A model generated the notes under the pieces. The model searched no databases and was not told where the DNA came from. It saw only the letters and a list, made by a program, of their open reading frames with translations. The translations under genes and the position numbers were made by a program. Source: an uncultured Phocaeicola sp. (GTDB taxonomy: Bacteria > Bacteroidota > Bacteroidia > Bacteroidales > Bacteroidaceae). From it: 64,000 nucleotides of DNA. Numbering within the stretch: position 1 is the stretch's first letter; each line of letters starts with the position of its first letter. Below are positions 52,674 through 61,355 of this stretch, in pieces. The DNA lies in assembly GCA_944320815.1 (NCBI GenBank), contig CALUIZ010000011.1, positions 1 through 64,000 of the forward strand, in the 5' to 3' direction.

Positions 52674-53483
52674 TTAGAATTCTATTTTATCAAATATTGA
52701 TTTAGATAACCGACATATATCTTTATGGTATTCAAATAATACGCTGATTACATCGGTCATCTTTATTCTTTTTAAAGTCTCGTTTGAATTATACAATGTC
52801 TTTATTCCTTCTTGCAGATTTCCTCTTGGAGGAGTTTGTCTCTTAACAACAATTTCAGGCAACCGAGATAATGTGATAAAGCAAGCAGTATGTTTTCGCT
52901 TGTTTAGCTCTTCATACTCTATCATTCTGCGATGTTTTAAAGTGTTAGCCCATTCAACCACATTTTGATTGCTATATTTAGTATTTATGTTAGTCAAATG
53001 GCTTTTTGCATGAAAAGATTTCAATTCTTCTTTTATTTGCTCGTTAGGAACAAGTTCTATAACAATCTTTTTCTTGCACCTACTTAACACGTCCTCTATG
53101 TTGTTTAAGGTTAATGCTTCTTTTACTTGTTTATATAATCTATAATATATCCACACGACTTGTAACAACATATCAAATGTTGCATTATACCATAATATCG
53201 CAGTATTGACAAATTGAGATTGAATCCACAAATGACCTCGTTCGTCGGTATCAGCAGATAAGTACTCAGGATATTTCACTTGACAAGATGTAATCAAAGC
53301 AAAACGAGCTGCACATATTTCATCATACAAATCTTGCAATCGACGGCATGTCTCAATTAATATCGCTCTTTCTTTTTTAGACGCTATAATATTCAATTTA
53401 TAACGAATTTCAGTTCCATTTAAATAGTCTGGAAGCTCCAATAGTTGAAAAGCGTCTTTAAATGTAGGTATTTGTCTTTCCAT
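52674..53483 (-). CDS. hypothetical helical protein in accessory cluster
   Basis: 269 residues, mostly alpha-helical, no signal peptide or clear membrane span. Segments such as WIQSQFVNTAILWYNATFDM and VVEWANTLKHRRMIEYEELN recall HEPN-like or Cthe_2314-type folds, but the Rx4-6H motif of HEPN RNases was not found with certainty. It stands 13 bases upstream of the GIY-YIG remnant on the same strand. Function unknown; the setting suggests an accessory, possibly defence-linked, gene. Confidence 0.6.
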   Translation of the reverse strand: MERQIPTFKDAFQLLELPDYLNGTEIRYKLNIIASKKERAILIETCRRLQDLYDEICAARFALITSCQVKYPEYLSADTDERGHLWIQSQFVNTAILWYNATFDMLLQVVWIYYRLYKQVKEALTLNNIEDVLSRCKKKIVIELVPNEQIKEELKSFHAKSHLTNINTKYSNQNVVEWANTLKHRRMIEYEELNKRKHTACFITLSRLPEIVVKRQTPPRGNLQEGIKTLYNSNETLKRIKMTDVISVLFEYHKDICRLSKSIFDKIEF

Positions 53484-53686
53484 CTCTAATATATACCATT
53501 CTATACTTTATATACCAAACACTATTTCAAATAACGGTTGTTTCGGAATATATGGTAGAAACAGAATTATCTTCCATTTCAAATCCTATTGCCTGCAATA
53601 ATTTGCGGAAATTATTTTGTATAATCATAACTTTTATCTTGAATGAATGATTTTCACAAAGGTAATCAATTGATTTTATTCCATTG

Positions 53687-54670
53687 TCAGTTATTTCTAT
53701 TAATCAAGTTCACCACCACTTTCACCATCACATCTTTTTCTTCCGTACGGCTTTCGGCAATCATCAGCGTGAGAGCGACAAGGGTGTTGTCGGCTATGCG
53801 TTTCGTACCGTCCGGATTGTAAAGGATGCCATTCCCTGCCATGAACCACAGGAAGAGCGTGGCGGCAATGCGCTTGTTGCCGTCGCTGAACGAGTGATTT
53901 TTTGTAACCAAATAGAGCAACATGGCAGCTTTTTCTTCCACGGAAGGATAGAGGTCTTGCCCGCCGAAGGTTTGGTAAATCTGTCCGATGGAACTTTTGA
54001 ACGAATCGTCTTTTTCATGGGCAAACCATTGGCTTCCGCCAAACTTGGCTCTCAACTCTTCGATAGCCTGCATAGCTCCCTCGTAAGTGGCGCGGAATTT
54101 TGCTTCGTTGGTGGTTTGCTCCACCGCTAGCTGTTGGTAATCGTACTTATCCAAGGTGTCGAGGGCATAGGCATAGTCGGAAACCACCTCTACCAGATTC
54201 AGGGCATCATCGGAGGTCAATGCCTCTTGTGCCTTGACCGTTCTACCCAAGACAGCTACCAACTGTTTCAACTCCGTATAGCGTTGTTCCGTCAAAGCCT
54301 TATTGACGGCATATCCTTTCACCAGATACTCTTTCAGTATCTTGTTAGCCCAAATGCGGAATTGTGTGCCACGCTGGCTTTTTACACGATAGCCTACAGA
54401 GATGATGACATCCAGATTATAAAGGACTGTTTGATAGGTTTGGTCAGCGTCCTTACCCATATGTGCAAATTTTGCACATGTGGTCTCACGCTCCAACTCA
54501 TGTTCCTTATATATATTGTTGATATGTCGTCCGATGACAGTCCTGTCCTTTTGAAACAGTTCGGCCATCTGTGCCTGTGAGAGCCACACGGTATTCCCAT
54601 TCATCCTGACATCTACGGTGGTTTGTCCGTCGGCAGTACGGTAAATTACAATTTTGTCATTCAAATCCAT
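53687..54670 (-). CDS. RhuM-type protein fused to a Fic/Doc domain
   Basis: 327 residues. The N-terminal half is the virulence RhuM family pattern: NTVWLSQAQMAELFQKDRTV, HINNIYKEHELERETTCAKF and YNLDVIISVGYRVKSQRGTQ. The C-terminal half has the Fic/Doc signature HSFSDGNKRIAATLFLWFM near residue 278. Fic/Doc enzymes modify proteins with AMP or phosphate, often as toxins. An XRE regulator lies 42 bases upstream on the same strand and may control it like an antitoxin. RhuM's own role is unknown. Confidence 0.85.
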   Translation of the reverse strand: MDLNDKIVIYRTADGQTTVDVRMNGNTVWLSQAQMAELFQKDRTVIGRHINNIYKEHELERETTCAKFAHMGKDADQTYQTVLYNLDVIISVGYRVKSQRGTQFRIWANKILKEYLVKGYAVNKALTEQRYTELKQLVAVLGRTVKAQEALTSDDALNLVEVVSDYAYALDTLDKYDYQQLAVEQTTNEAKFRATYEGAMQAIEELRAKFGGSQWFAHEKDDSFKSSIGQIYQTFGGQDLYPSVEEKAAMLLYLVTKNHSFSDGNKRIAATLFLWFMAGNGILYNPDGTKRIADNTLVALTLMIAESRTEEKDVMVKVVVNLINRNN

Positions 54671-54712
54671 ATCCTGATTCTTTTTCCTTTCAGCTGTCTC
54701 TTTGCCATGACT

Positions 54713-54925
54713 TCATTCTTCTATTCCACTGTTAATCAGTCTTCTCGCGTCCACATTCAGGATGGCGGCTATTTTCATCAGCATTTCCAACGAGGGTTGG
54801 CTCGTATTAGAACACCACCGGGAAATGGTGGCTTCGTTCTTTCCCAACTGTCCGGCTAGCCATTTTCCTGTCTTGCCTTGTTCCACTAATACTATCTTTA
54901 ACCGGTTTATCTTTTCTGTTCCCAT
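54713..54925 (-). CDS. XRE-family HTH regulator
   Basis: 70 residues forming one Cro/CI-type HTH: LKIVLVEQGKTGKWLAGQLG, then NEATISRWCSNTSQPSLEML. First gene of a two-gene transcript with the RhuM-Fic protein. Promoter boxes at 54973-55005 give a short leader. Similar small HTH proteins repress their own promoter in toxin-antitoxin pairs; this is inferred, not shown. Confidence 0.82.
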   Translation of the reverse strand: MGTEKINRLKIVLVEQGKTGKWLAGQLGKNEATISRWCSNTSQPSLEMLMKIAAILNVDARRLINSGIEE

Positions 54926-54972
54926 TTTTTTGTCTGTATTGCAAATATGCGATAATAGATTGATGATATTTG

Positions 54973-55005
54973 CAAAGATAGTGTTTGGATACGGAAACGA
55001 GCAAA
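54973..55005 (-). promoter_or_regulatory. promoter of the XRE/RhuM-Fic pair
   Basis: On the minus strand TTTG (55005-55002), 21 bases, then TATCTTTG (54980-54973). Start near 54966. The segment between here and the glnN terminator (55006-55250) shows no gene. Confidence 0.65.
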
Positions 55006-55250
55006 ACCGCAGTCATAAATTTTTCTTTTTCCGCTCCGCTTTGGAATACGGAGACGGTCGTGCTCCGCACTTTTTCGGGCATGATTCCGATTGGAGAACC
55101 TTTTCGTTCTGAAAGTGAGGCCATCCATTTGAGAGAACTTCCGTCTGCCGTATGGAAAGCCGTTGGTCGGGATGAAGAAACCCGTTGGTTGCAGTCTGAC
55201 AAGCGGTTGTTTGTGACATGTTATCCGCTTGTTTTGTGTCGGATGAATAT

Positions 55251-55289
55251 AAAAAGGGTGCGGAACGGCTTCACAGTCATCCCGCACCC
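55251..55289 (-). terminator. intrinsic terminator of the glnN operon
   Basis: GGGTGCGG (55256-55263) pairs with CCGCACCC (55282-55289). On the minus strand the stem is followed by five T. It lies 50 bases past the glnN stop. Confidence 0.85.
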
Positions 55290-55339
55290 GAAGTTCATGC
55301 AGCTAAAGTATGATAAATTCCGGAAAAGATTCTTTTGTC

Positions 55340-57532
55340 TTATCTGATGAACAGAAGTTCACGATATTTGGGCAACGTCCACAATTCATCGGCGACGATA
55401 AGTTCCAGCTTGTCTATCTGATAACGTATTTTCTCCATTTTAGGTTCCACCGTGTCGTGGTAAGCTATCGCCTTCTCACGCTCGTTCTCAATCTTGTTCG
55501 CCACTTTGCGTGCGTTGATGAGCTCCTCTACTCCCGTCTCGATAGTTTGTGTACGTTCGGCAATCTCCTCAATGAGTTTCATGTTGCGCGCGCACAGTTT
55601 CTCGGCCTTTTCGGCCGGGAATATCTGATGCATGTCCAGCACGTTCTTGGCCAGGCGGCTTTGGTAGTGCGTGGCCACAGGCACGATATGGTTCATCGTT
55701 ATGTCGCCCATCACACGCGCTTCTATCTGTATGCGTTTGGTGTAGGTGTCCCACTTCACCTCGTTCCTCGCCTCAAGTTCCTTGCGGTTCATCACGTTCA
55801 TTGTCTCAAACATGCGCACGGAGTCTTCTTTCAGGTAACTGTCGAAGATGACGGGGCAGCTCGTCTCACAATCCAGTCCGCGGCGTTTGGCCTCCTCCAC
55901 CCATTCGTCGGAATATCCGTTTCCGTCAAAGCGGATGGGCCTGCAGGTCTTGATGTCTTCACGCAGCACGTCGATTATGGCATCGGTCTGGTCCTGTCCT
56001 TTCCCGATGAGTGCGTCTACGCGGCGTTTGAAGTCGGTAAGGGCTTCAGCCACGGCAGTGTTGAGCGCAATCATGCCCGAAGCACAGTTCGCTTCGCTTC
56101 CCACGGCACGGAACTCAAAACGGTTGCCGGTGAAGGCAAAGGGCGATGTGCGGTTACGGTCGGTGTTGTCGATGAGCAGTTCCGGTATCTCCGGGATGTC
56201 GAGCTTCATGCCCTGTTTCCCGGTTACATTGAACAGGTTGTCCTTGTCGCTTTTCTCGATATGGTCGAGTAGTTCGGAAAGCTGTTTCCCGAGGAATGAG
56301 GATATGATGGCGGGAGGAGCCTCGTTCGCGCCCAGCCGGTGTGCGTTCGTCGCGCTCATTATCGATGCTTTGAGCAGACCGTTGTGGCGGTACACACCCA
56401 TGAGCGTCTCCACCACGAAAGTGACGAAGCGCAGGTTTTCGACCGGAGTCTTGCCGGGTGCGTGCAGCAGCACACCTTTGTCGGTGGAAAGACTCCAGTT
56501 GTTGTGCTTGCCCGAGCCATTTATGCCGGAAAACGGTTTCTCATGCAGCAATACACGGAAGCCGTGTTTGCGTGCCACCTTCTTCATCAACGACATCAGA
56601 AGCATGTTGTGGTCGTTGGCGATGTTGGCCTCCTCGAATATGGGAGCTATCTCAAACTGGTTGGGCGCGACTTCGTTATGACGGGTCTTGCACGGTATGG
56701 CCAGTTCCAGTGCCTGTATCTCCAGATCTTTCATGAAAGCCTGCACGCGGTCGGGGATGGTGCCGAAATAATGGTCGTCCATCTGCTGGTTTTTGGCCGA
56801 ATCGTGTCCCATGAGGGTGCGGCCTGTCAGAACCAGGTCAGGACGTGCGTTGTACAGCCCTTCGTCTACAAGAAAATACTCCTGTTCCCAGCCCAGATTG
56901 CATGTCACTTTCTTCACTTTCGGATCAAAATAATGGCAGACATCTGTGGCGGCGATGTTCACGGCATGCAGTGCGCGGAGCAGGGGAGCCTTATAGTCCA
57001 GTGCCTCTCCCGTGTATGAAATGAATATCGTCGGGATGCAAAGCGTGTCGTCCATGATGAATACAGGCGATGTGGGGTCCCAGGCAGAGTATCCGCGCGC
57101 TTCGAACGTGTTGCGTATTCCGCCGTTGGGGAATGAACTCGCGTCGGGCTCCTGCTGTACGAGCAGTTTGCCGGAGAATTCTTCAATCATTCCGCCTTTT
57201 CCGTCGTGCTCGATGAAGGCATCATGCTTTTCGGCAGTGCCTTCGGTGAGCGGCTGGAACCAGTGGGTGTAGTGTGTCACCCCGTTTTCTTCCGCCCATT
57301 TCTTCATGCCTGCAGCTACGGCATCCGCAATCGAGCGGTCGAGGCATGAGCCATTGTCGATGACGTCGATCATTGTCTCATACACCGACGGCGGCAGATA
57401 CTTGTACATCTTGGCCCGGTTGAATACGTTTTTCCCGAAATACTCTGACGGCCGCTCCGTCGGGGCAACCACGTCCAAAGGCTTTTTCTGAAAAGCACTT
57501 TCTACTACTTTGAATCTTAAGTTTGTCATCAT
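55340..57532 (-). CDS. glnN: glutamine synthetase type III
   Basis: 730 residues, the size of GSIII (types I and II are much shorter). The opening DVVAPTERPSEYFGKNVFNR is typical of GSIII. Catalytic segments include CNLGWEQEYFLVDEGLYNAR, GINGSGKHNNWSLSTDKGV (about residue 340) and TSPFAFTGNRFEFRAVGS. Makes glutamine from glutamate, ammonium and ATP. Last gene of torF-dapF-dapL-glnN, 49 bases after dapL. The start could be Met1 or Met2. Confidence 0.97.
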   Translation of the reverse strand: MMTNLRFKVVESAFQKKPLDVVAPTERPSEYFGKNVFNRAKMYKYLPPSVYETMIDVIDNGSCLDRSIADAVAAGMKKWAEENGVTHYTHWFQPLTEGTAEKHDAFIEHDGKGGMIEEFSGKLLVQQEPDASSFPNGGIRNTFEARGYSAWDPTSPVFIMDDTLCIPTIFISYTGEALDYKAPLLRALHAVNIAATDVCHYFDPKVKKVTCNLGWEQEYFLVDEGLYNARPDLVLTGRTLMGHDSAKNQQMDDHYFGTIPDRVQAFMKDLEIQALELAIPCKTRHNEVAPNQFEIAPIFEEANIANDHNMLLMSLMKKVARKHGFRVLLHEKPFSGINGSGKHNNWSLSTDKGVLLHAPGKTPVENLRFVTFVVETLMGVYRHNGLLKASIMSATNAHRLGANEAPPAIISSFLGKQLSELLDHIEKSDKDNLFNVTGKQGMKLDIPEIPELLIDNTDRNRTSPFAFTGNRFEFRAVGSEANCASGMIALNTAVAEALTDFKRRVDALIGKGQDQTDAIIDVLREDIKTCRPIRFDGNGYSDEWVEEAKRRGLDCETSCPVIFDSYLKEDSVRMFETMNVMNRKELEARNEVKWDTYTKRIQIEARVMGDITMNHIVPVATHYQSRLAKNVLDMHQIFPAEKAEKLCARNMKLIEEIAERTQTIETGVEELINARKVANKIENEREKAIAYHDTVEPKMEKIRYQIDKLELIVADELWTLPKYRELLFIR

Positions 57533-57581
57533 GTAAAATGTTGATTGTTTTGTTTTTTGTGTTCTGTCAATATGTAAGGGT

Positions 57582-58808
57582 TTACAGCCATTTTCTCAGC
57601 CGTCTCATCGCTTCGGCGCAGTCTTCGCGCTTCCCGAAGGCTGTAAGTCTGACGTAACCCTCGCCGCTCGGTCCGAAGCCTACGCCTGGCGTGCATACTA
57701 CGTGGGCATTGTATAGCATCTGCTCAAAGAAACGCCGGCTGCTTTCACCGTTGGGAACCTTGAGCCAGATATAGGGGGCATTCTGTCCGCCGTATACCTC
57801 CAGACCGAGTTCTGTGAGTGTGTCGCGCATGGTCCGGGCATTGTCCATGTAGTAGGCGATGGATTCCCTGACCTGTTCTTTGCCCGCCGGTGTATAAGTG
57901 GCTTCGGCCGCCCGCTGGCTGATGTAACTGGCACCGTTGAATTTTGTGCACTGGCGGCGGTGCCAGAGCTGGTTCAGCGATATCCGTTCCCCTCCCAGTG
58001 TGGCGGCGGTAACTTCTTTCGGCACAACCGTATAGCCACATCTTACGCCTGTAAATCCGGCTGTCTTTGAATAGCTGTGAAACTCGATGGCCACTTTCCG
58101 CGCTCCTTTTATCTCGTATATGGAATGTGGAATGTCGGGGTCCTGTATGTATGCTTCATAAGCCGCGTCGTAGAAGATGAGCGTGTCATTCTTCAGAGCA
58201 TAATTGACCCATTTGGACAGCTCTTCCTTTGAAAGGACAGTACCTGTGGGATTGTTCGGATAGCACAGATAGATGATGTCCACTCTGCGGTCGGGTATTT
58301 CCGGGATGAAGTCGTTTTCGGCTGTGCAGGGCAGGTAGGTTACATTGCTCCACTTCCCGTCTTTTATTGTTCCGGCTCGCCCTATCATCACGTTCGAGTC
58401 GATGTAAACCGGATATATCGGGTCGGTCACACCTATGCTGTTGTCCCAACGCACCAGTTCCTGAATATTGCCGGTGTCACTTTTTGCCCCGTCGTTGATG
58501 AATATCTCAGAGGCGTCCAGATGTATGCCGCGCGGCAGGAAATCGTTCTTCACGATAGCTTCCCGCAGGAACAGGTATCCTTGTTCCGGTCCGTATCCCC
58601 GGAAGCCTTTTTCGGTGGCCATTTCGTCGACGGCTCTGTGCATGGATTCTGTCACTGCCGGACAGAGGGGCTGTGTGACATCGCCTATCCCCAGGCTTAT
58701 CACATCCGCGTTGGGATGCGACACCTTGAAGGCGTTCACTTTTTTGGCTATGTCAGCGAACAGGTAATTGTTCGGCAATTTCAGGAAATGTTCATTTACT
58801 AATGCCAT
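57582..58808 (-). CDS. dapL: L,L-diaminopimelate aminotransferase
   Basis: 408 residues. Starts [20 protein letters not shown] as in all DapL proteins. The PLP lysine is in [19 protein letters not shown] (about residue 247), and [16 protein letters not shown] and [20 protein letters not shown] line the site. Converts tetrahydrodipicolinate to L,L-DAP with glutamate as amino donor, bypassing the acylated pathway. 31 bases after dapF, whose enzyme takes its product. Confidence 0.96.
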   Translation of the reverse strand: MALVNEHFLKLPNNYLFADIAKKVNAFKVSHPNADVISLGIGDVTQPLCPAVTESMHRAVDEMATEKGFRGYGPEQGYLFLREAIVKNDFLPRGIHLDASEIFINDGAKSDTGNIQELVRWDNSIGVTDPIYPVYIDSNVMIGRAGTIKDGKWSNVTYLPCTAENDFIPEIPDRRVDIIYLCYPNNPTGTVLSKEELSKWVNYALKNDTLIFYDAAYEAYIQDPDIPHSIYEIKGARKVAIEFHSYSKTAGFTGVRCGYTVVPKEVTAATLGGERISLNQLWHRRQCTKFNGASYISQRAAEATYTPAGKEQVRESIAYYMDNARTMRDTLTELGLEVYGGQNAPYIWLKVPNGESSRRFFEQMLYNAHVVCTPGVGFGPSGEGYVRLTAFGKREDCAEAMRRLRKWL

Positions 58809-58839
58809 ATCATTTTGTTTTTTGTCAGTGAGATTGTTC

Positions 58840-59694
58840 TTATTTGTCTGATGGTATTTTTGTTTCGCCTTCGAATACGAATTCGGCAGGGCCTGTCATA
58901 TAAATATGATTGTCTGTCTGGTTCCATTCTACTTCCAGTTCCCCTCCGTCCATTACGATTGTATTCTTTTGTTCGGAACGTCCTGTCCTGACTGCGGCCA
59001 CTGCGGTGGCGCATGCTCCGGTGCCACATGCCATGGTTATGCCGCTGCCACGCTCCCACACTCTTGCGCGTATGCGGCCGTCGTCCATCAGGCAGGCAAA
59101 TTCTATGTTGCAACGTTGGGGAAACAGTGGGTTGGTTTCTAATGCGCATCCTAATCGGGGTACGTCCACGTCGTTTATGTCATGGGTAAAAATGACGAAA
59201 TGTGGATTACCCATAGACACGAACGTGCCATGCAACTCTTGTCCACAGACAGTGACAGGTCCGTCAATCATTGAACCGTTTGCTGTGTCCAGTAACCTAC
59301 GGTCGGCAAAGCACGGCTCCTGCATGTCGACAGTAACGCTTTCCACGAGGTTGTCATCACTGATGTGCAGTTCCAGTGTCTTGATGCCGGCTCGCGTCAG
59401 CAGTTTTATGGACGTTTTGTCTGTCAGTCTTTTTTCATACACATATTTACCTATGCAGCGGGAGGCATTTCCACACATCAAGGCTTCCGATCCGTCGGCA
59501 TTGAATATGCGCATGGTGAAGTCAGCTTCCGGTATGGATGACCGTCCGATGAGCACCAGTCCGTCACTGCCTATTCCCATGTGCCGGTCGCTCCATTTTC
59601 GTGCCAGAAACGCGGGGTCGGCTATTTGATAGTGTGCCGTATCTATATATATGTAATCGTTTCCCGCTCCCTGCATTTTGGTGAACTTTATCAT
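58840..59694 (-). CDS. dapF: diaminopimelate epimerase
   Basis: 284 residues from the ATG at 59694, chosen because it gives the usual start [18 protein letters not shown] and has GGAAGA upstream; the ATG at 59703 would add MED. The two catalytic cysteines are in MCGNASRC and GTGACATAV. Converts L,L-DAP to meso-DAP for lysine and peptidoglycan. Placed directly before dapL. Confidence 0.96.
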   Translation of the reverse strand: MIKFTKMQGAGNDYIYIDTAHYQIADPAFLARKWSDRHMGIGSDGLVLIGRSSIPEADFTMRIFNADGSEALMCGNASRCIGKYVYEKRLTDKTSIKLLTRAGIKTLELHISDDNLVESVTVDMQEPCFADRRLLDTANGSMIDGPVTVCGQELHGTFVSMGNPHFVIFTHDINDVDVPRLGCALETNPLFPQRCNIEFACLMDDGRIRARVWERGSGITMACGTGACATAVAAVRTGRSEQKNTIVMDGGELEVEWNQTDNHIYMTGPAEFVFEGETKIPSDK

Positions 59695-59742
59695 GTCTTC
59701 CATTTTGTCGTTTTTTTTAAAATTTCCTTTGTGCCGCTTCTG

Positions 59743-60453
59743 TTAGGGACACAGTGTGAAACCGAATACGAAATAAGATTTCTCTGTACTTGGATTGACA
59801 GATATTCCGGCGAACAACGGTAGGCTGAGCGTTTTTGTGACCTTGATGTCTTTCGTGGCTTTGAGCGAGACGTTCGTGACAGAGAAACCGTTACAGTCTG
59901 CATAAAAACTTGAGGCATAGGGAACTGCACCAGCGGTTGCCATCCACTCAAGTCCACCAAGACTAAATGGAGCCCCAATTTCGAAATAGGACGAATAAGC
60001 GCGTTTGCCGTTTTTGTTGATGCCGTCATTACCCGCAAAATTGGTGTACCATTGTATTGCCACAGGACCGAAATCATAGCCGATATTAGCTTCAAACACA
60101 TGCGAAGTGCTGTGTGACGCATAATTGAAATAACGGTCATTGGGAGAGTTAAACCAATAGTCGGTCACTCCGATATTCAGTCCTCCGGTCTTGTATGCAA
60201 GTGTCAAATCAAATTCCTTGGTGTCATTGGAGTCCGTCAGTCCGACACTTCCCCATGCCACAAGTGATATGTCTTTGTATGATAGTCCAAGAGTCGGTTG
60301 CAGGCTTGTATTTCCAAGGTCCTGTCCCCTCCATATGTATTGGTTCACAATGTCGGCCTGTACAATGCCTTTTACTCTGTCTTGTGCTGCGGTCGGTGCG
60401 ACTATACTTAACGTCACAGCCAACATCATTACTTTTCTCTCCATCTCTTTCAT
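59743..60453 (-). CDS. TorF-family putative outer-membrane protein
   Basis: 236 residues with a signal peptide (RKVMMLAVTLSIVAPTAAQ). The mature part reads GIVQADIVNQYIWRGQDLGN and has alternating strands to a C-terminal FGFTLCP, as in the TorF/CHP02001 outer-membrane group, which is often found beside glnK-amtB. First gene of the dapF-dapL-glnN transcript. A role in ammonium or small-solute passage is inferred from context only. Confidence 0.8.
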   Translation of the reverse strand: MKEMERKVMMLAVTLSIVAPTAAQDRVKGIVQADIVNQYIWRGQDLGNTSLQPTLGLSYKDISLVAWGSVGLTDSNDTKEFDLTLAYKTGGLNIGVTDYWFNSPNDRYFNYASHSTSHVFEANIGYDFGPVAIQWYTNFAGNDGINKNGKRAYSSYFEIGAPFSLGGLEWMATAGAVPYASSFYADCNGFSVTNVSLKATKDIKVTKTLSLPLFAGISVNPSTEKSYFVFGFTLCP

Positions 60454-60533
60454 ATATTATTGTATTTATAATGAAATGCTGTCATAGAGACTGATATTTG
60501 TTGTTGATTATTTCTTTTTGATTTTTATGGTGG

Positions 60534-60541
60534 CAAATGTA
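60534..60541 (-). promoter_or_regulatory. -7 box for the torF-dapF-dapL-glnN operon
   Basis: Minus-strand TACATTTG, exact TAnnTTTG, 80 bases before the torF start. No -33 box is clear. The divergent glnK promoter lies about 310 bases away, and this A+T-rich interval (60542-60849) holds no gene. Confidence 0.45.
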
Positions 60542-60849
60542 TTGCATTTTGAAATAGGATTAATCGGTTTTATACACAAATGCTCATATTTTCTTGCTTC
60601 TCTTTTATTGTGTTGTAAAAACGGGTTATTCTTATTGCGATTTGTAATGTTTTGTGTCTGTTGATGTTTTAAATTGTAATTTTTGTCTTGGCTGTAGCAA
60701 GAAAATAGCATTATTTTAATCGGGAGTCTGTCGGTGTTGCAGTTTGTTGCATTTATAGTTGTTTTGACTTTCAATCTAAAACAAACATTACTATTTTCCG
60801 GATAAATAGATATAAGGATGAAGCTTTTGTTGTGTAATGATATTGAAAT

Positions 60850-60881
60850 ATTGTTTTATGTATCAAAATGGTATATGTTTG
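60850..60881 (+). promoter_or_regulatory. promoter of glnK-amtB-asnB
   Basis: ATTG (60850-60853), 20 bases, then TATGTTTG (60874-60881), close to the Bacteroides consensus. Start near 60888, 56 bases before glnK. Confidence 0.6.
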
Positions 60882-60943
60882 CCGTTGAAAGCTTTCTTTT
60901 TAATCATATATTTATTATTTACATAGCAAAAAGATGAGGAATT

Positions 60944-61300
60944 ATGAAGAAGATTGAAGCAATCATCCGCAAGTCAAGATTTGAGGATGTAAAAAAGGCT
61001 TTGCTTGAAGCTGACATCGAATGGTTTTCTTATTATGATGTGCGTGGGAACGGAAAGGCGCGTCAGGGACGCATTTATCGTGGCATTGTGTATGACACCA
61101 GTTCAATAGAACGTACGCTTGTTTCGCTTGTCGTACGCGACAAGAATGTAGAGAAGTCGGTACAGGCCATACTGAATGCAGCCCAGACCGGGGAGATAGG
61201 TGACGGACGCATCTTCATAATGCCCGTGGATGGCGCCATAAGAATACGCACCGGCGAGCGTGGGGATATTGCCCTGTATAATGCGGAGCAGGAAATATGA
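60944..61300 (+). CDS. glnK: P-II nitrogen regulatory protein
   Basis: 118 residues. Starts MKKIEAIIRKSRFEDVKKAL, and the C-terminal signature GDGRIFIMPVDGAIRIRTGE binds ATP and 2-oxoglutarate in known P-II proteins. The T-loop differs from the classic form: GNGKARQGRIYRGIVYDTSS, one residue shorter before Tyr50, which aligns with the uridylylated Tyr51. Linked to amtB 55 bases downstream, as in most bacteria, where it blocks the channel when nitrogen is plentiful. Confidence 0.9.
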   Translation: MKKIEAIIRKSRFEDVKKALLEADIEWFSYYDVRGNGKARQGRIYRGIVYDTSSIERTLVSLVVRDKNVEKSVQAILNAAQTGEIGDGRIFIMPVDGAIRIRTGERGDIALYNAEQEI

Positions 61301-61355
61301 TGACAGTTGGAGAGAATTAAAAAAATAAAAGGTAAAAAGATTTGGAGGACTTGTT

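Noticed and set aside
60508..60774. 88-residue open frame on the minus strand between torF and glnK
   Set aside because: Asn/Lys-rich product of A+T-rich spacer, no ribosome site, overlaps the predicted torF promoter.
60869..60883. Possible sigma-54 promoter before glnK (TGG...TTTGC)
   Set aside because: GG and GC are separated by 9 bases instead of 10, and the same bases form a good TAnnTTTG box with ATTG 20 bases upstream.
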